Origin: Amorphophallus konjac | Taxonomy: Eukaryota > Streptophyta > Magnoliopsida > Alismatales > Araceae | Assembly: GCA_022559845.1 (NCBI GenBank) | Contig: CM040118.1 | Coordinates: 163,142,331-163,206,330, forward strand | Direction: 5' to 3' | Length of the DNA stretch: 64,000 bases | Shown here: piece by piece, positions 43,608 to 55,210 of the stretch | Layout of the letters: every line of letters begins with the position of its first letter | How positions within the stretch are numbered: position 1 is the first letter of the stretch | Position numbers and translations under genes: made by a program | The notes under the pieces: model-generated | Told to the model about the DNA's origin: nothing | What the model saw: the letters and a program-made list of their open reading frames with translations, nothing else | Databases searched by the model: none

Positions 43608-44492
43608 TTAGTCTGGTTGGCGCGCGAACTCGTGCTCTGGCGCATAATACAGCTTCATGTGTTTGCCGTTAAGAGGCGGGAACGGTCTATGACCTTTGTG
43701 GTCGACGACCGTGTAGGCCCCGCCCTCATAGACATTCTGGATGATGTATGGACCTCGCCAATTTGGCTGTAGTTTTCCACTGGAGCGCCCTGCCATGACC
43801 TCTTTTTCCTTGATCATGACAAGGTCGCCTTGCTTGAAAGCTCACTTTTTGATGAGCTTATCATAGGCCCGAGCCATGCGAGCCTAGTATACTTGCAGGG
43901 GTTTGTCGGCTTCGAGTTGCTTGCCTTCTAGATCGGCGAGCTCTTTTAGCCTTCTCCGGTACTCGTCTTCATCAGAGCCGGCAAGGCCGGTGTGGATTGC
44001 CACATGGTAAGAGGCTAACTGGACTTCGATGGAGATAACCGCTTCTGTCCTGTAAGCAAGAGAGAACGGCGAGCACCCCGTGGGGGTTTTATAGACCGTC
44101 CGATAGGCCCATAATGCTTCGAAGACCTTCTCACCCCAGTCGCGTTTCCGGTGGCTAACCATCTTAGCCAGGAGCTTACAGAGGGTTTTGTTGAAGGCTT
44201 CCGCTAAGCCATTAGCCTGAGGGTTGTAGACCGAAGAGGTTCTCCAGTTGATGTGGAATTTGGCCGCTAACTGGTATACGACCTTATTCTTGAAGGGTGT
44301 CCCATTGTCGGACACTATGCGACTGGGAGTACCGAATCGGTATATGATGTTGTGTCGGACGAATCTGGCAACGATTTTACCGGTGACCTCTCGCAAAGGT
44401 AGAGCCTCCACCCAGCGAGAGAAATAGTCAGTGGCGGGCAAGATGTATTTATGGCCCTTGGAAGATGGCGGGAAAGGCCCTGCAATGTCCAT
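43608..44492 (-). pseudogene. pol: Element C integrase core and C-terminal domain
   Basis: The minus-strand frame from 44492 gives the Ty3/gypsy integrase core with the three acidic residues in TDYFSRWVEA, IVSDNGTPF and NGLAEAFNKTL (D, D, E). The C-terminal part, after a stop near 43840, keeps LQPNWRGPYIIQNVYEGGAY, a GPY-like fold region. It inserts cDNA into the genome. An active copy would also need the upstream zinc-binding part (44493-44896), which is frameshifted here. No chromodomain follows, as expected for Tat. Confidence 0.85.
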
Positions 44493-44896
44493 GCCCCACT
44501 CAGCGAATGGCCAGGTGGGGGCTGTAGGACGTAGTGGGTTAGGAGGTCTTCTGGGTACTAGGCCAAAGGCTTGGCATTAATGGCATGTATGGGCATGTTG
44601 GATGTAGTCCGCATACATGGTTAGCCAATAGAAGCCTTTGGGCTTGATATTGTGCTTTATTCGGTCTCCGACCTGGTGTGCGCCGAGTGGAGCTCCTGCA
44701 TGATGGCTCGAGCCTCCGTGAGGGAGATACATCTCAGGAGGATTGACTTGTCCTTCTCGTGGACGAGCCGATACAGAGAGTCACCGATCAACTCGTAGGA
44801 GGTGGCTCGGCGGAGTAGCTGGACCCTTTGAGCTCGGTCAGGGGGAAGCCACCCTTCCTTGAATTTGATGATGGGCGCACGCCAATCATCCTCTTC
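44493..44896 (-). pseudogene. pol: Element C integrase zinc-binding region, degraded
   Basis: Fragments in several frames recall the HHCC zinc-binding region (ELHSAH, a Cys pair near 44570-44580) and the linker before MDIAGPF. At least two indels are needed to read it. Confidence 0.5.
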
Positions 44897-45442
44897 TTAT
44901 GGAGGTGTGCTCTGGTCAAGGTCAGGGACCTCGTAGATGGTGAGACCGGCGTTGCCTTCGAGTGAGCTCGGCATCAGCCTTCTGTGCTTGATGACGATAT
45001 CGACCTCACCCTCGGGCGGGAGCTTGATGGCCGCGGCCAATTTTGCTAAGGCATCCGCCTGAGCGTTGCTGCTCCTGGGAATGTGATCTATTTTGAAGAA
45101 ATAGAACTTCCGAGTCAATCTGGTGACATTGTTATAGTATGGAACCAACTCTGGCTTCCGCACATCGTAAATGCCGAGGACCTGCCAGACTATCATCTGG
45201 GAGTTCCCGTAGGCTTTGAGACATTTAATGCCCATATGGAGAGCCATCTGGAGCCCAATGAGTAGAGCTTCATACTCGGCTTCATTGTTGGTCAGGGACT
45301 TCATGAGGGCACATGAGTTGTACAAAACTCCGCCCTGAGGAGTCAAGAAAACTATGCCGGCACTTGCCGTGGTGGCTGGATCCTGGTTGCTCCTGGTGAT
45401 CCCTCGGGAAGCACCGTCAAAGTAGAGCTCCCAGTAAGGCAC
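44897..45442 (-). pseudogene. pol: Element C second RNase H (archaeal type)
   Basis: About 180 residues open. FDGASR, NNEAEYEAL and NAQADALAKLA supply three of the four catalytic acids (D, E, D). The fourth, normally in GDSQ, is GNSQ here (codon 45203-45205), an Asp to Asn change that should abolish activity. This additional RNase H, besides the normal one at 45545-46015, is a hallmark of Tat elements. Confidence 0.8.
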
Positions 45443-45450
45443 GCTGGCTG

Positions 45451-45606
45451 TGAGAGCGCTTTGCTGCTAATAATGCAAGACATCTCCGCTCTGCTCCACT
45501 GGTTGTTGTGATTGAGCAACAGTGGTTGTGAGAGCGCTTTACTGCTAGTAATGCAAGACATCTCCGCTCTGTTCAACCAGTTGTTGCGATTGAGTAGCAA
45601 GGGACT
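45451..45606 (-). repeat. 78-bp in-frame tandem duplication between the two RNase H domains
   Basis: TGAGAGCGCTTT at 45451 and again at 45529, each followed by ACTGCTAATAATGCAAGACAT-like sequence, about 8 differences. 78 bp is 26 codons, so the linker was lengthened without a frameshift. Confidence 0.85.
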
Positions 45607-46020
45607 CCTCGTTCGGGAGCTCCGAGTTGAAGGGTGAATCGTCTGGCACTGGATGGGCTGCCAAGAATTCAGCCATACCCTGTCCCTTGATTGCTTTTCT
45701 AGGGACATAAGTAAAGCCGTACTTCATCAACAGGAGAGCCCACCTTCCCAGTTTGCCTGAGAGGACATGTCGTCGAAGGAGATACTTCAGAGGGTCGTGC
45801 TTGGATATAAGCTCGACTTGATGGGACAGGAGGTAATGCCACAACTTCTTAACTGCGAACACCAGTGCCAAGCAAACCTTCTCCATAGGGGAGTAGCGAT
45901 ACTCGGCACCGATTAACTTGCGGCTGTGGTAATAGAGGGGCTGCTCTTTACCTTCTTCATTGATTTGTGCCAACAGAGCTCCTAGCGAAGCGTCCATGGC
46001 GGCAATGTAAAGAATGAGGG
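45545..46020 (-). pseudogene. pol: Element C RNase H
   Basis: Reads MDASLGALLAQ, LYYHSRKL, SPMEKVCLALVFAVKKLWHYLL and HDPLKYLL. These are standard gypsy RNase H motifs, with the catalytic Asp in MDAS. The Asp of the final motif is in KHDPL. A frameshift near 46015 separates it from the reverse transcriptase frame. Confidence 0.85.
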
Positions 46021-47016
46021 GTTTACCCTTGATTGGTGTCCCAGGACTGGGGGAGTAAGGAGGTACTCCTTAATTTGCTCAAAAGCCATCTGGCGTTCCG
46101 AGGCCCATGTGAACAGGGCATCTTTCTTCATCAGCTTGTTGAAATGCGCGCATCGACCGGAGAGGTTAGAGATGAACCTCCGAATGTAGGCCAGCCTCCC
46201 TTGGAAGGACCTAAGTTCAATGATGTTGCTGGGTGGTGGAAGCTCCCGGATAGCTTTGATCTTGTCGGGATCCACCTTGATTCCTCGGTACCTGACGACG
46301 AAGCCGAGAAATTTGCCGTTGGATACGCCAAAGGCGCATTTCATGGGGTTCATTTTGAGCCCATATTGCCGGAGACGCTCAAAGACTTGGCATAGGTCGC
46401 GCAAATGGTCTTCGCGCCTTTTGGTCTTGACGACAAGGTCGTCGACATAGCATTCGATAGTGTTGTGTAGCATCTCGTCGAATATTTTGGTCATGGCCCT
46501 TTGGTAAGTAGCGCCGACATTCTTCAAACCGAAGGGCATGCATTTGTAGTTGAAAATCCCCTTGGGGGATCTGAAAGCTATATCGTTCTTGTCTTTAAGG
46601 GACATCCGGATTTGATTGTAACCGGACGACCCGTCCATGAAAGACAAGGCTTCATGACCGGTGGTCATATCGACCATCGTTTCTATAATTGGGACTGGGA
46701 AGTCATCCTTCGGACAAGCTTTGTTGAGGTCCCAGAAGTCGACGCAGATGCAGACTTGAACATTCTTCTTCTTGACTGGAACTATGTTGGCGAGCCAGAT
46801 CGGGTAGATGCACGGCTCGATGAAGTTGACCTCCGCCATTTTATAGACTTCGGTCAAGACCTGGAGCTCCAGCTCATGGCGCATGCGCCACTGTGGTTGC
46901 TTGACCAGAGTGACTAAGGGAGAAATGGCTAGGTCATGCTCCGCTACGGAGGGGTCTAGCCCTGGCATCTCCTGGTATGTCCAAGCTAAGCAGTCTTTGT
47001 ATTCAAGCAGGAGTTG
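45982..47016 (-). pseudogene. pol: Element C reverse transcriptase
   Basis: Typical Tat reverse transcriptase order: WANIVPVKKKN, CVDFWDLNKACPKDDFP, FMDGSSGYNQI, MPFGLKNVGATYQRAM, the catalytic YVDD in ECYVDDLVVKT, and FLGFVV. The usual Arg in CVDFRDLN is Trp here, a single transition. The frame is open from 46968 upstream of the motifs, and a TAG just before (near 47014) interrupts the polyprotein. It copies element RNA to DNA. Confidence 0.9.
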
Positions 47017-47531
47017 CTAGTAATCCCGCTTCTCTGCCTCGGTGAGGAGAGCACTGACGAATGTAGGCTGTGGGGCATCATCTTCACCCAGATTGATTAC
47101 AACAAGTTCATCCACGATCGCCTGGCTGCCGTCTTCCAACTTGGGAGGAGTGGGTTGGAAGTCGATGAAATCCTCATCATCAGTGTCAGCTTCGGGTAGC
47201 TCTTGGTTCCCGAAGCCACTGGTTGACGCCGATGGGACTGGATGGCCGTTGTTGTTGGGATCCATCGAGGATTGATCTGGACCACTGACTGCTGGCCCGC
47301 AGTCATCGACTGGCGTTGCTGAGGCCTTTCCAGGGTTGCCTAGTGAGGTTGACAATCCTTCGCAGCTAGGACCAGAGATATCCCCCTCTTCGGGAGGGTT
47401 TATTGAACTGGATCCCTCGATCGACTGAGAGACTGGAGGAGCTTCTTCTCCCCCTTTGTCCTGGTAGGGAGGTGAGGGGGATTCCTCGTCGTCTTGAGCC
47501 GGGGTTCTGGCCCTGACAGAGATTGGGATCA
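47017..47531 (-). pseudogene. pol: Element C acidic linker between protease and reverse transcriptase (left of B)
   Basis: Same frame as the reverse transcriptase, rich in Asp, Glu, Pro and Ser. It continues in frame across the element B insertion into 57470 upward when the 5-bp duplication is removed. Confidence 0.7.
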
Positions 47532-47536
47532 GGATT

Positions 47537-49804
47537 TGGTGCGGACACCCGAGCAGTTGATCGGCACGATACGCCGAGCCACCGGTACCGCACACGGAGC
47601 ACGACACGAGCCACCTCAGCGTCCATCTGGCTCGGAGATAGTCTGGAGACTCCACCTTGAGCCTCCCCATTTTTCATATTTAATTAGACTTTATTTGTGT
47701 GTAAGGTGTGTTTATTTCATTTTATACGGTTTGTAATTATGAGTGTACGAGGGGCTTATTTGTAAAATGGGACCCCTGGGCCCCATGGGACCCCCAGGAC
47801 CCCTCCCATTGGTCCATATCAGCCTTGTGGGGTTGGTCAACATCCAAGGTGGACATCTAGAAACCTTGACTAGTCAATTGTCCACATGGGGGACAAGGGA
47901 CCAAAATAGTCAACAATTCCAACCAAACCCACCTACCATGTCCCCCCACTTGGTCAAGGTGCGCCCCCCTCCACATTTGTTTATTATTTTTGTTGTGTTT
48001 TGTTCAAACTTCATCCTAGCCATCCATCCCTAACCCCTGGATCCAACGGTGGAGGATGGATTAGAAGGGTGACCTATATATGCTTGTATTTTCCTATTTT
48101 CAAGAATTAATGCATTTGAATTGGAAGAAAATCCCTTGAGCAAGGCTTAGGCCACCCCTCCCTCTCCCCTTGAAGCTGTGAAGGCTTCCTTCTGGTGGTG
48201 AGACTCCACCCTATCAGTTCCGGTCGCCGCCGCCGCCGCCACGAGCCGCCACCGCACCGCCATCGTCTTCATCGGAGTTCTGCCCGTGCAGTACCATAGC
48301 AGCTTCCACAAAATTCAGCCATCAACCACGAGCTCAGATCGATCTGGAAATTTTACTGGATGTTCCAGATGTGTCAATAACCATCCACAAATTTTGGTTT
48401 GTCATTCCGATCCCGTTTCATAATTTTAGATTTTCGTCCACTCTTCCACTTCAGTTCTGCCAAAGTTCTGTCCAGGTTCCCATCCGCCATGAGTTTCAAG
48501 TCTTAGGTCCACTTTTTGATTTTCTTTGGTTCGCCCAATTTTACTGGGTGTTCCTTTCATCCACCCCTTCATCCACAATTTTTATCAATTTTTGGTTCGT
48601 CCATTTCATATTTTCTAAAAATCATTCTCAGTCCCAGCTACAGTTCTGTTCCCCTGTTCCCAGATCCGACCACCAGTCACCCAAAAACTCATAGTAAATC
48701 ACCACCATCTCCAAATCAAATTCCCAAAATAGTCCCAGTTCCGTGGTTTGATCCCCTACAACTTTGAAGAAGAGATCAAGAGCTGAATCGGAGGTTTACT
48801 AGGCAGTCAACGGTGGTTCTCAGACAAGTACCCTATAAATCTGAGGTTTCGATTACTGTACAACAGGGATTTGTAAATTCATTAAAGTTCTGATCCGACA
48901 AGATCCAGCAGATCTCCTTGGGTCTAGATTGAAGCATTTGAAGAGAGCTTTCCAACGATAGCTTATGCGTCCAGATCCGATGTCGGGATTGATCACAGCG
49001 GCCGTTTTCGCCGGAGCGCGCGCCGGAAAACAGAAATCAAAATCCGTGGGCAGCTAGTTCAAAGCTTGGAGATCGGGACCGATCGACCCCCAATCGGTGT
49101 TCCCGGCCGACCGCCGTCCGTGGAGGCGCGCCACCAGGGGCCCCCATCATAGTGGGTCCCACCCCCGCAGATCCGGAGGACCGCGCCATCCGTGGGCCCC
49201 GCGGGCCCGCAGAACCCGCCGTTCGAAAAGCACGAAAACGCGGAGTTTGGCACCGCCGGGCGACATCAAGATGCTGCCCGTCAACCCAATTCGCGTGATT
49301 CCCGGGCCCCGCATGTGACCTTTTACCTCCCTGCGTGGAGTGGGTCAAATTATTGTACTGCTGTAAAATTGTGTTAACCGGGGGTCCGTGATTGGCCGGG
49401 GTTGTCTTCGCCACGCCGGGTGCGTGGAGGTAATGGTCCGAACCTCTTGGCATTCATTTGCTTAGCTAGTATATGGTCTTTGCCGCTGCCGAGAGCGTAG
49501 GTACTAGCCCGTGTGTCCATGTCACCGCTGTGAGAGTGAGTGTGACCCGTCCCGTGACTCGATCCGAGTCCGGAAGTTGAGTCGGACTACCCTTGACCTC
49601 CGCCGGTTCCTTAACCGCGCACGGTCCGCGCTTTCCCTCGCTTGGGACGACGAGTGAGCTTCTACTTCTATTAGCGACGTTTTGCCACTAGGATCTCGTA
49701 GTGTCGGGCTTAGTGTCTCCCTGGTGTGTGCTGCTGGTCGCGTCTTCATCAAGAGTCCGAGGGTGGCACCTAATAGTGTCGTCTCCCGTGTCCGTCCCGC
49801 ATCA
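47537..49804 (+). repeat. Element B 5' LTR
   Basis: TGGTGCGGACACCC to GTCCGTCCCGCATCA, paired with 55211-57464. Differences include a short indel around 47770 in the GGGACCCC stretch. The phrase TGACCTATATATGC at 48069-48082 is a possible TATA region. Confidence 0.92.
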
Positions 49805-49807
49805 GTT

Positions 49808-49819
49808 TGGTATCAGAGC
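49808..49819 (+). other. Element B primer binding site (tRNA-iMet)
   Basis: TGGTATCAGAGC three bases after the LTR, with the same flanking sequence (AAGTCGAGTCTAGGG) as found in element A, minus strand. Confidence 0.93.
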
Positions 49820-50136
49820 AAGTCGAGTCTAGGGTAGTCGTTGCATAAGTCTTGCATAGTCTAAGGTTACCCCACACACACCTTCACTCGGTATATCCAA
49901 AGGTGTTGTCCGACCGTTAGGTTACGCCTACCGGGAAGACTGCACACTTGCGCGAGTGACCTTCGGGTCGATTACCTCCGCCGCGTACCGAGTCTTGGCC
50001 GTGTCTAGGGTGTAGTCGAGTCCCATTCTTTTCAAAACAAAACAAAAGAGTGTTTTCAAATTGCAATTAGGTCTAAGTGCTTCATTTAGTGTGTTTGCAT
50101 TAGTCGGTCGTTGTCACCTAGTCCGTACGTCTTTGC

Positions 50137-52075
50137 ATGCCCACCCGTCGAGGCACCCAATACTCGCCACCACCACCTATGGCGGACTCCCGAGCCCGTA
50201 GTTCCGATGAGTCTTCCACGGCCGAGATGTTCCGGGCCATCATGGATCGTTTAGACACGCGTATGGATGGTCTTAGTACGCGTATGGATGGCATAGGGAC
50301 ACGTCTAGAAGGGCGGATGAAGGTCCTCGAGGATCGGGCCGGGGTTTCGGAGCAGTCCATTCAAGGCCTTGTTGGGAGGATTGCCGTCCTAGAGAGGGGC
50401 CCAATAGTGGCGCAACCCGCGCCGACGAACGGTCAACAAGAGCCGGTGCGACAACCCGCTGTGCCAAGGGCTCAGGTGGAGGATGTCGGGAGGCAACAGG
50501 CGCCTATAGTGGATGATTATGCCTCCGACAATGATCACGGGGGTAACGGTCGTTGTCATCAACGACGGAATCGTGATGACGAGGATGACGACCGCATTCT
50601 TAGGGGTGTGCGTGTGGACCCTCCCACTTTTAGCGGGTCCTTGGACCCTAGGGTGTATTTAGATTGGGAGGCCGGCATGGACTGGTACTTTGAGTGGTTT
50701 GAGATGACGGACCACCGAAGAGTCCGATACGCAAAGATGAAGCTACACGGGCAGGCCCAAACTTATTGGATCAATGTGGAGAGCCTGCTCAACCAGCGAC
50801 GTCAACCCCAAATCGGTACCTGGGATGATATGAAACTCAAATTGAGGGAGAAGTACCTTCCTGCCTCATATCGCCAACGTCTTATATACAAGTGGCAAAG
50901 CATCTCCCAAGGGAACCGATCCGTGACCGAGTACACCGCCGAGTTCGATGAGTATTACTTGCGGTGCGGGGTCACGGAAGAGAGCACCATGACGATATCC
51001 CGCTTTCGGAGAGGTTTGCGGCCTAATTATCAATATGAACTCTTTCTCCGCAATGCCACCACTTTGGAGCAGGCATATCAGATTGCTCTCGAATTGGAGC
51101 AGTTCGAGGCCGAGTTTGAGTCACCCCATCGGTTGGGCTCCTTTCCCCTTCGTAGTGTCGAGTCCCGTGGCTCATCTGGCACGTATCCGAGGGCCCCCAT
51201 GACTCGACCTCAGGAGCCCGCTCACCCTGAGCCCTTTGCTCCTAGGCCTCGTCCTCCACCCCCGAGGGACCTTCCTCGTCCCCAGCATCTTACGGCCCCA
51301 CCCATAGTCCGTCCACCGGCACCCGCACCTCCTGCACGTCCTTTGTTGCCTATGCCTCCTATCCGTCGGGAGGATAAAGGTAAAAAACCTATGATTGGGG
51401 AGCCTAGTGGATCACGGCAGCAATGTTATCGCTGCAATGGGTTTGGCCATTTCGCCAACCAGTGTCCCACCTGTCCATCTCTTCACATTGGGGACACACA
51501 GGCCGAGGATACCACCCCTACGGGCCTCGAGTTAGTCAGCTATGAGGCAGATGAAGAGTTAGCTGACGAGTACTATGAGATGGGAGGTGAGGCCCAGGAT
51601 GTCCAGCAGTCAGACGATACCCACGTGGGGGTCGTCAGATCTATCCTCACCCAGCCACAGGTCAGTGATGACTGGCGTCGGACCACTATCCTTCATGTAT
51701 TCTGTAGGCTGGGAAAGCAAATTTGCAAGGTGGTCATCGATAGTGGGAGTTGTATCAATGCAATCTCCACGAACGCTGTCACTCGACTTGGTCTCACACC
51801 CGTAGACCACCCTTGCCCCTACCAGGTATCATGGGTGGATACCACTTCCATTTCGGTCAGGCTGCGGTGCTTGGTCCCACTGCAGCTCCACTCCTACCGT
51901 GACGAGATCTGGTGCGATGTTCTTCCCATGGAAGTGGGAAGTATCATTCTTGGTAGGCCGTGGTTATTCGACCGAGATGCCACACTCCATGGTCGGTCGA
52001 ACACCTGTACCTTCGACCACGATGGCCAGCGGGTCACCCTCCAACCCGTTCGGCCCAGAGCCCATCTGTTAGGGG
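50137..52075 (+). CDS. gag: Element B gag-protease
   Basis: Start ATG at 50137 ([14 protein letters not shown]). Open to a stop at 52146. The part after about 52070 is out of the pol frame and is not genuine. Order: N-terminal coiled stretch, acidic linker, capsid core ([30 protein letters not shown]), Pro-rich region, zinc knuckle [14 protein letters not shown] near 51424-51465, then an aspartic protease with [13 protein letters not shown] (catalytic D-S-G near 51736) and IILGRPWL (about 51947). Gag forms the particle and protease cleaves the polyprotein. In a fully active relative gag-pro would continue into pol. Here a frame change near 52060-52080 intervenes, either a decay indel or a recoding site. 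Confidence 0.9.
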
Positions 52076-53528
52076 TCCTACTGGCCCTAGTACTCCGAAG
52101 TCTTCCGTTCCCGGGCCTAGTACCCCATCCCCAGCTCGGGCTATGACCGTTACCTCTAGCCCAGGAGAGCCCTTGACGAGGAGATTGTTGATGATTACCT
52201 CTCAGGAAATGGAGCAGGAGCTTAGTCAGGGCTGTCCGGTGTTTGCCATTACGGTCCGAGAGGTGGAGCGGGACTCCGAGGGTGAGCTCCCACCCGAGGT
52301 TGTTCCTATTCTGCGGGAGTTTGCTGATATTTTTCCCGATGAGCTTCCCGAGGGACTCCCACCCAGGCGGGATATTCAGCATGCTATCGACCTTGTTCCG
52401 GGCTCTTCTTTGCCCAACCTTCCTCATTATCGAATGAGCCCCACGGAGCATGCCGAGCTTAAACGGCAGGTCGATGAGCTTGTGCAGAGAGGATCTGTCC
52501 GGGACAGCATGAGTCCATGTGCTGTACCCGCATTACTCGCCCCGAAGAAGGATGGCACGTGGAGAATGTGTATTGATAGTCGTGCCATCAACAAGATCAC
52601 CGTGAAGTACAGGTTCCCTATTCCCCGCCTGGATGACATGCTAGACATGATGGCAGGTGCCACTATCTTTTCGAAGATCGATCTTAAGAGTGGCTACCAT
52701 CAGGTGAAGATTAGGCCAGGTGATGAGTGGAAGACCGCATTTAAGACCAAGGACGGTCTATATGAGTGGTTGGTCATGCCTTTTGGGTTGACCAATGCCC
52801 TTAGCACTTTCATGCGGCTCATGACTCAGGTCCTTCGACCTTTCATTGGAGTCTTTGTAGTGGTGTATTTTGATGATATCCTTATCTATAGCCGCACCAC
52901 AGGGGACCACTTAGACCACCTTCGGCAGGTCTGTCTACTTCTTCGGCGAGAGCAGTTGTTTGCTAACCCACAGAAGTGTGCCTTCATGACACCTCAGCTT
53001 ACCTTCTTGGGTTTCATTGTGTCTAGTATTGGGGTCTCCGCCGATCCGGAGAAGGTCCGGGCCATTGTTGAGTGGCCGGAACCCCGTACGGTTCATGATG
53101 TCCGCAGCTTTCATGGCCTTGTGACGTTCTATCGTCGTTTCATCCGCGGATTTAGCTCCGTCACTGCCCCGATCACGGATTGCATCCGGAAGGGCACATT
53201 TGTATGGACGAAGGCCGCATCCGCCGCCTTCAAGGACATCAAGGAGCGCATGACCCAGACACCTATCCTTCGACTGCCTGATTTCTCGAAGGTGTTTGAG
53301 GTCTCTTGTGATGCATCGGGCGTGGGAATTGGAGGAGTTTTGAGTCAGGAGTCCCACCCGATCGCATATTTCAGCGAGAAGCTGAATGACGCGAAACTGC
53401 GATATTCCACATATGATAAAGAATTCTACGCAGTTGTTCAGGCTCTTAGGCATTGGAGGCACTATCTTTTACATCAGGAGTTTGTCCTATACTCCGATCA
53501 CGAGGCATTGAGGTACCTCCATTCGTAA
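52076..53528 (+). pseudogene. pol: Element B reverse transcriptase and RNase H
   Basis: Frame differs from gag-pro. Reverse transcriptase motifs: [51 protein letters not shown] and the catalytic YFDD in [12 protein letters not shown]. Then RNase H with [33 protein letters not shown] and [10 protein letters not shown] (acids D, E, D). TAA at 53526 replaces a Gln codon, and TAG near 53572 a second one. The reading frame then continues without a frameshift into integrase. Confidence 0.9.
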
Positions 53529-55210
53529 AAGAAGCTTAACTCGCGTCATAGTCGTTGGGTCGAGTATCTCTAGCAGTTCACCTTTGTGCTGAAACATAAG
53601 GCTGGAGTGGAGAACAAGGTGGCTGATGCCTTGAGTCGGCGAGCATGCTTGCTTACCACCATGAGTTCCGAGGTCATAGGGTTAGAGAAGATGAAGGAGG
53701 CCTATGTTGATTGTCCTGACTTCGGTCAGATTTTTATCACTCTCCAGACCGGACCCTCGAGAGACCTTGATGAGTATGTGCTTCAGGAGGGTTACCTCTT
53801 TCGAGGTAGCAGGCTGTGTGTTCCCCGAACTTCGGTTCGAGATTTCTTAGTGTGGGAACTACATGCGGGAGGTCTAGCCGGCCACTTTGGTCGGAACAAG
53901 ACTATTGAGGCCGTGGAGCATCGATTCTATTGGTCGAGCTTGAAGCACGATGTTGCTAACATCGTGGCTCAGTGCCGTACATGTGCTACGGCCAAGATGA
54001 AGAGACAAAGCTCGGGCCTTTATACGCCTCTTCCCGTGCCTGATGCCCCGTGGCAGGATGTTAGTATGGATTTTATTTTGGGATTGCCACGTACCTCTAG
54101 GAAGCATGACTCGGTCTATGTTGTTGTTGACCGTTTCTCGAAGATGGCCCTCTTTATCCCTTGCTCAAAGACTTCGGATGCTTCTAGGGTAGCCCGCCTA
54201 TTCCTTACTCACGTGGTGTGCAAGTTCGGGTTGCCTCGCACTATAGTGTCTGACCGCGATGTTAGGTTCACTTCTTATTTTTGGAAGACACTATGGCATA
54301 TGATGGGTACGCACCTCAAGTTTTCCACTGCATATCATCCCCAGACAGATGGTCAGACCGAGGTGGTCAATAGGAGTCTGGGAGATCTTTTGAGGTGTCT
54401 AGTTAAGGACCGCATTGGGGATTGGGATCTCATTCTACCCATGGCTGAGTTTGCACACAATGATTCGGTGAATAGGTCTACCGGCATGAGTCCATTTGAG
54501 ATTGTCACAGGTCGCAACCCTAGGAAACCCGTTGACCTTGTCCCCCTGCCTATCCATGCTAGAGTGTCGGAGTCGGCCGAGTCGTTTGCTAGGCATGTTA
54601 GGAGTTTGCATGACGACATCCGTCGTCACATTGAGGCCAGCAATGCACGGTACAAGGAGTTAGCCGATGCCCACCGACACCACCGAGAGTTCCACGAGGG
54701 CGAATACGTCATGATCAGGGTAAGACCTGAACGGTTTCCCTCTGGAACCGTTAAGAAGTTGCAAGCTCATGGAGCCGGTCCATTCAGAGTGTTGAAACAC
54801 GTTGGATCCAATGCGTACGTTGTGGACTTGCCCGAGGAATATGGTATAAGCTCTACCTTCAATGTATCGGATCTTGTTGCATATAGGGACCCAGCGGTGA
54901 ACCCTAGTGAGCCTTTTGAGCCATCTCCTCCCCTTGAGAGTGATCACACACCTGAGTGTCCACTTCCACCTCCAGCCCCTTTTTCACGGCAGCGTGAGCA
55001 TATAGATCATATACTGGATGAGCAGGTGACAGTTACCAGGAGTGGATCTTACCCGCGCTACCTAGTGCAATGGAGAGGACGGCCCGCTACTGAGGACACT
55101 TGGATCACACATGGCGAGTTGCAGCGGATCGATCCGGACCTTTTGGAGCGATACAGGAGCGATGCAGACCCTTACTCGACAGGGTCGAGTTTCTCCCACC
55201 CGGGGAGAAT
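53529..55210 (+). pseudogene. pol: Element B integrase and chromodomain
   Basis: The same frame continues after the two stops (53526 and about 53572). Zinc-binding part: His pair in HAGGLAGH and Cys pair in CRTC. Core acids in MDFILGL, VSDRDVRFTS and DGQTEVVNRSL (D, D, E). GPY-type module GAGPFRVLKHVG. C-terminal chromodomain HIDHILDEQVT...YLVQWRGRP...DTWI near 54995-55140, with the aromatic residues that typify methyl-lysine-binding chromodomains (tyrosine, two tryptophans). Chromodomains steer integration toward marked chromatin. The frame stays open through the polypurine tract into the LTR and stops at 55332-55334. Confidence 0.9.
55197..55210 (+). other. Element B polypurine tract
   Basis: ACCCGGGGAGAAT directly before the 3' LTR. 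The integrase frame runs through it. Confidence 0.85.

Noticed and set aside
48371..48767. Frames inside the B LTR (also 49037-49453, 56016-56427 and 56697-57113)
   Set aside because: Duplicated in both LTRs with no domain. LTRs are not expected to code for protein here.
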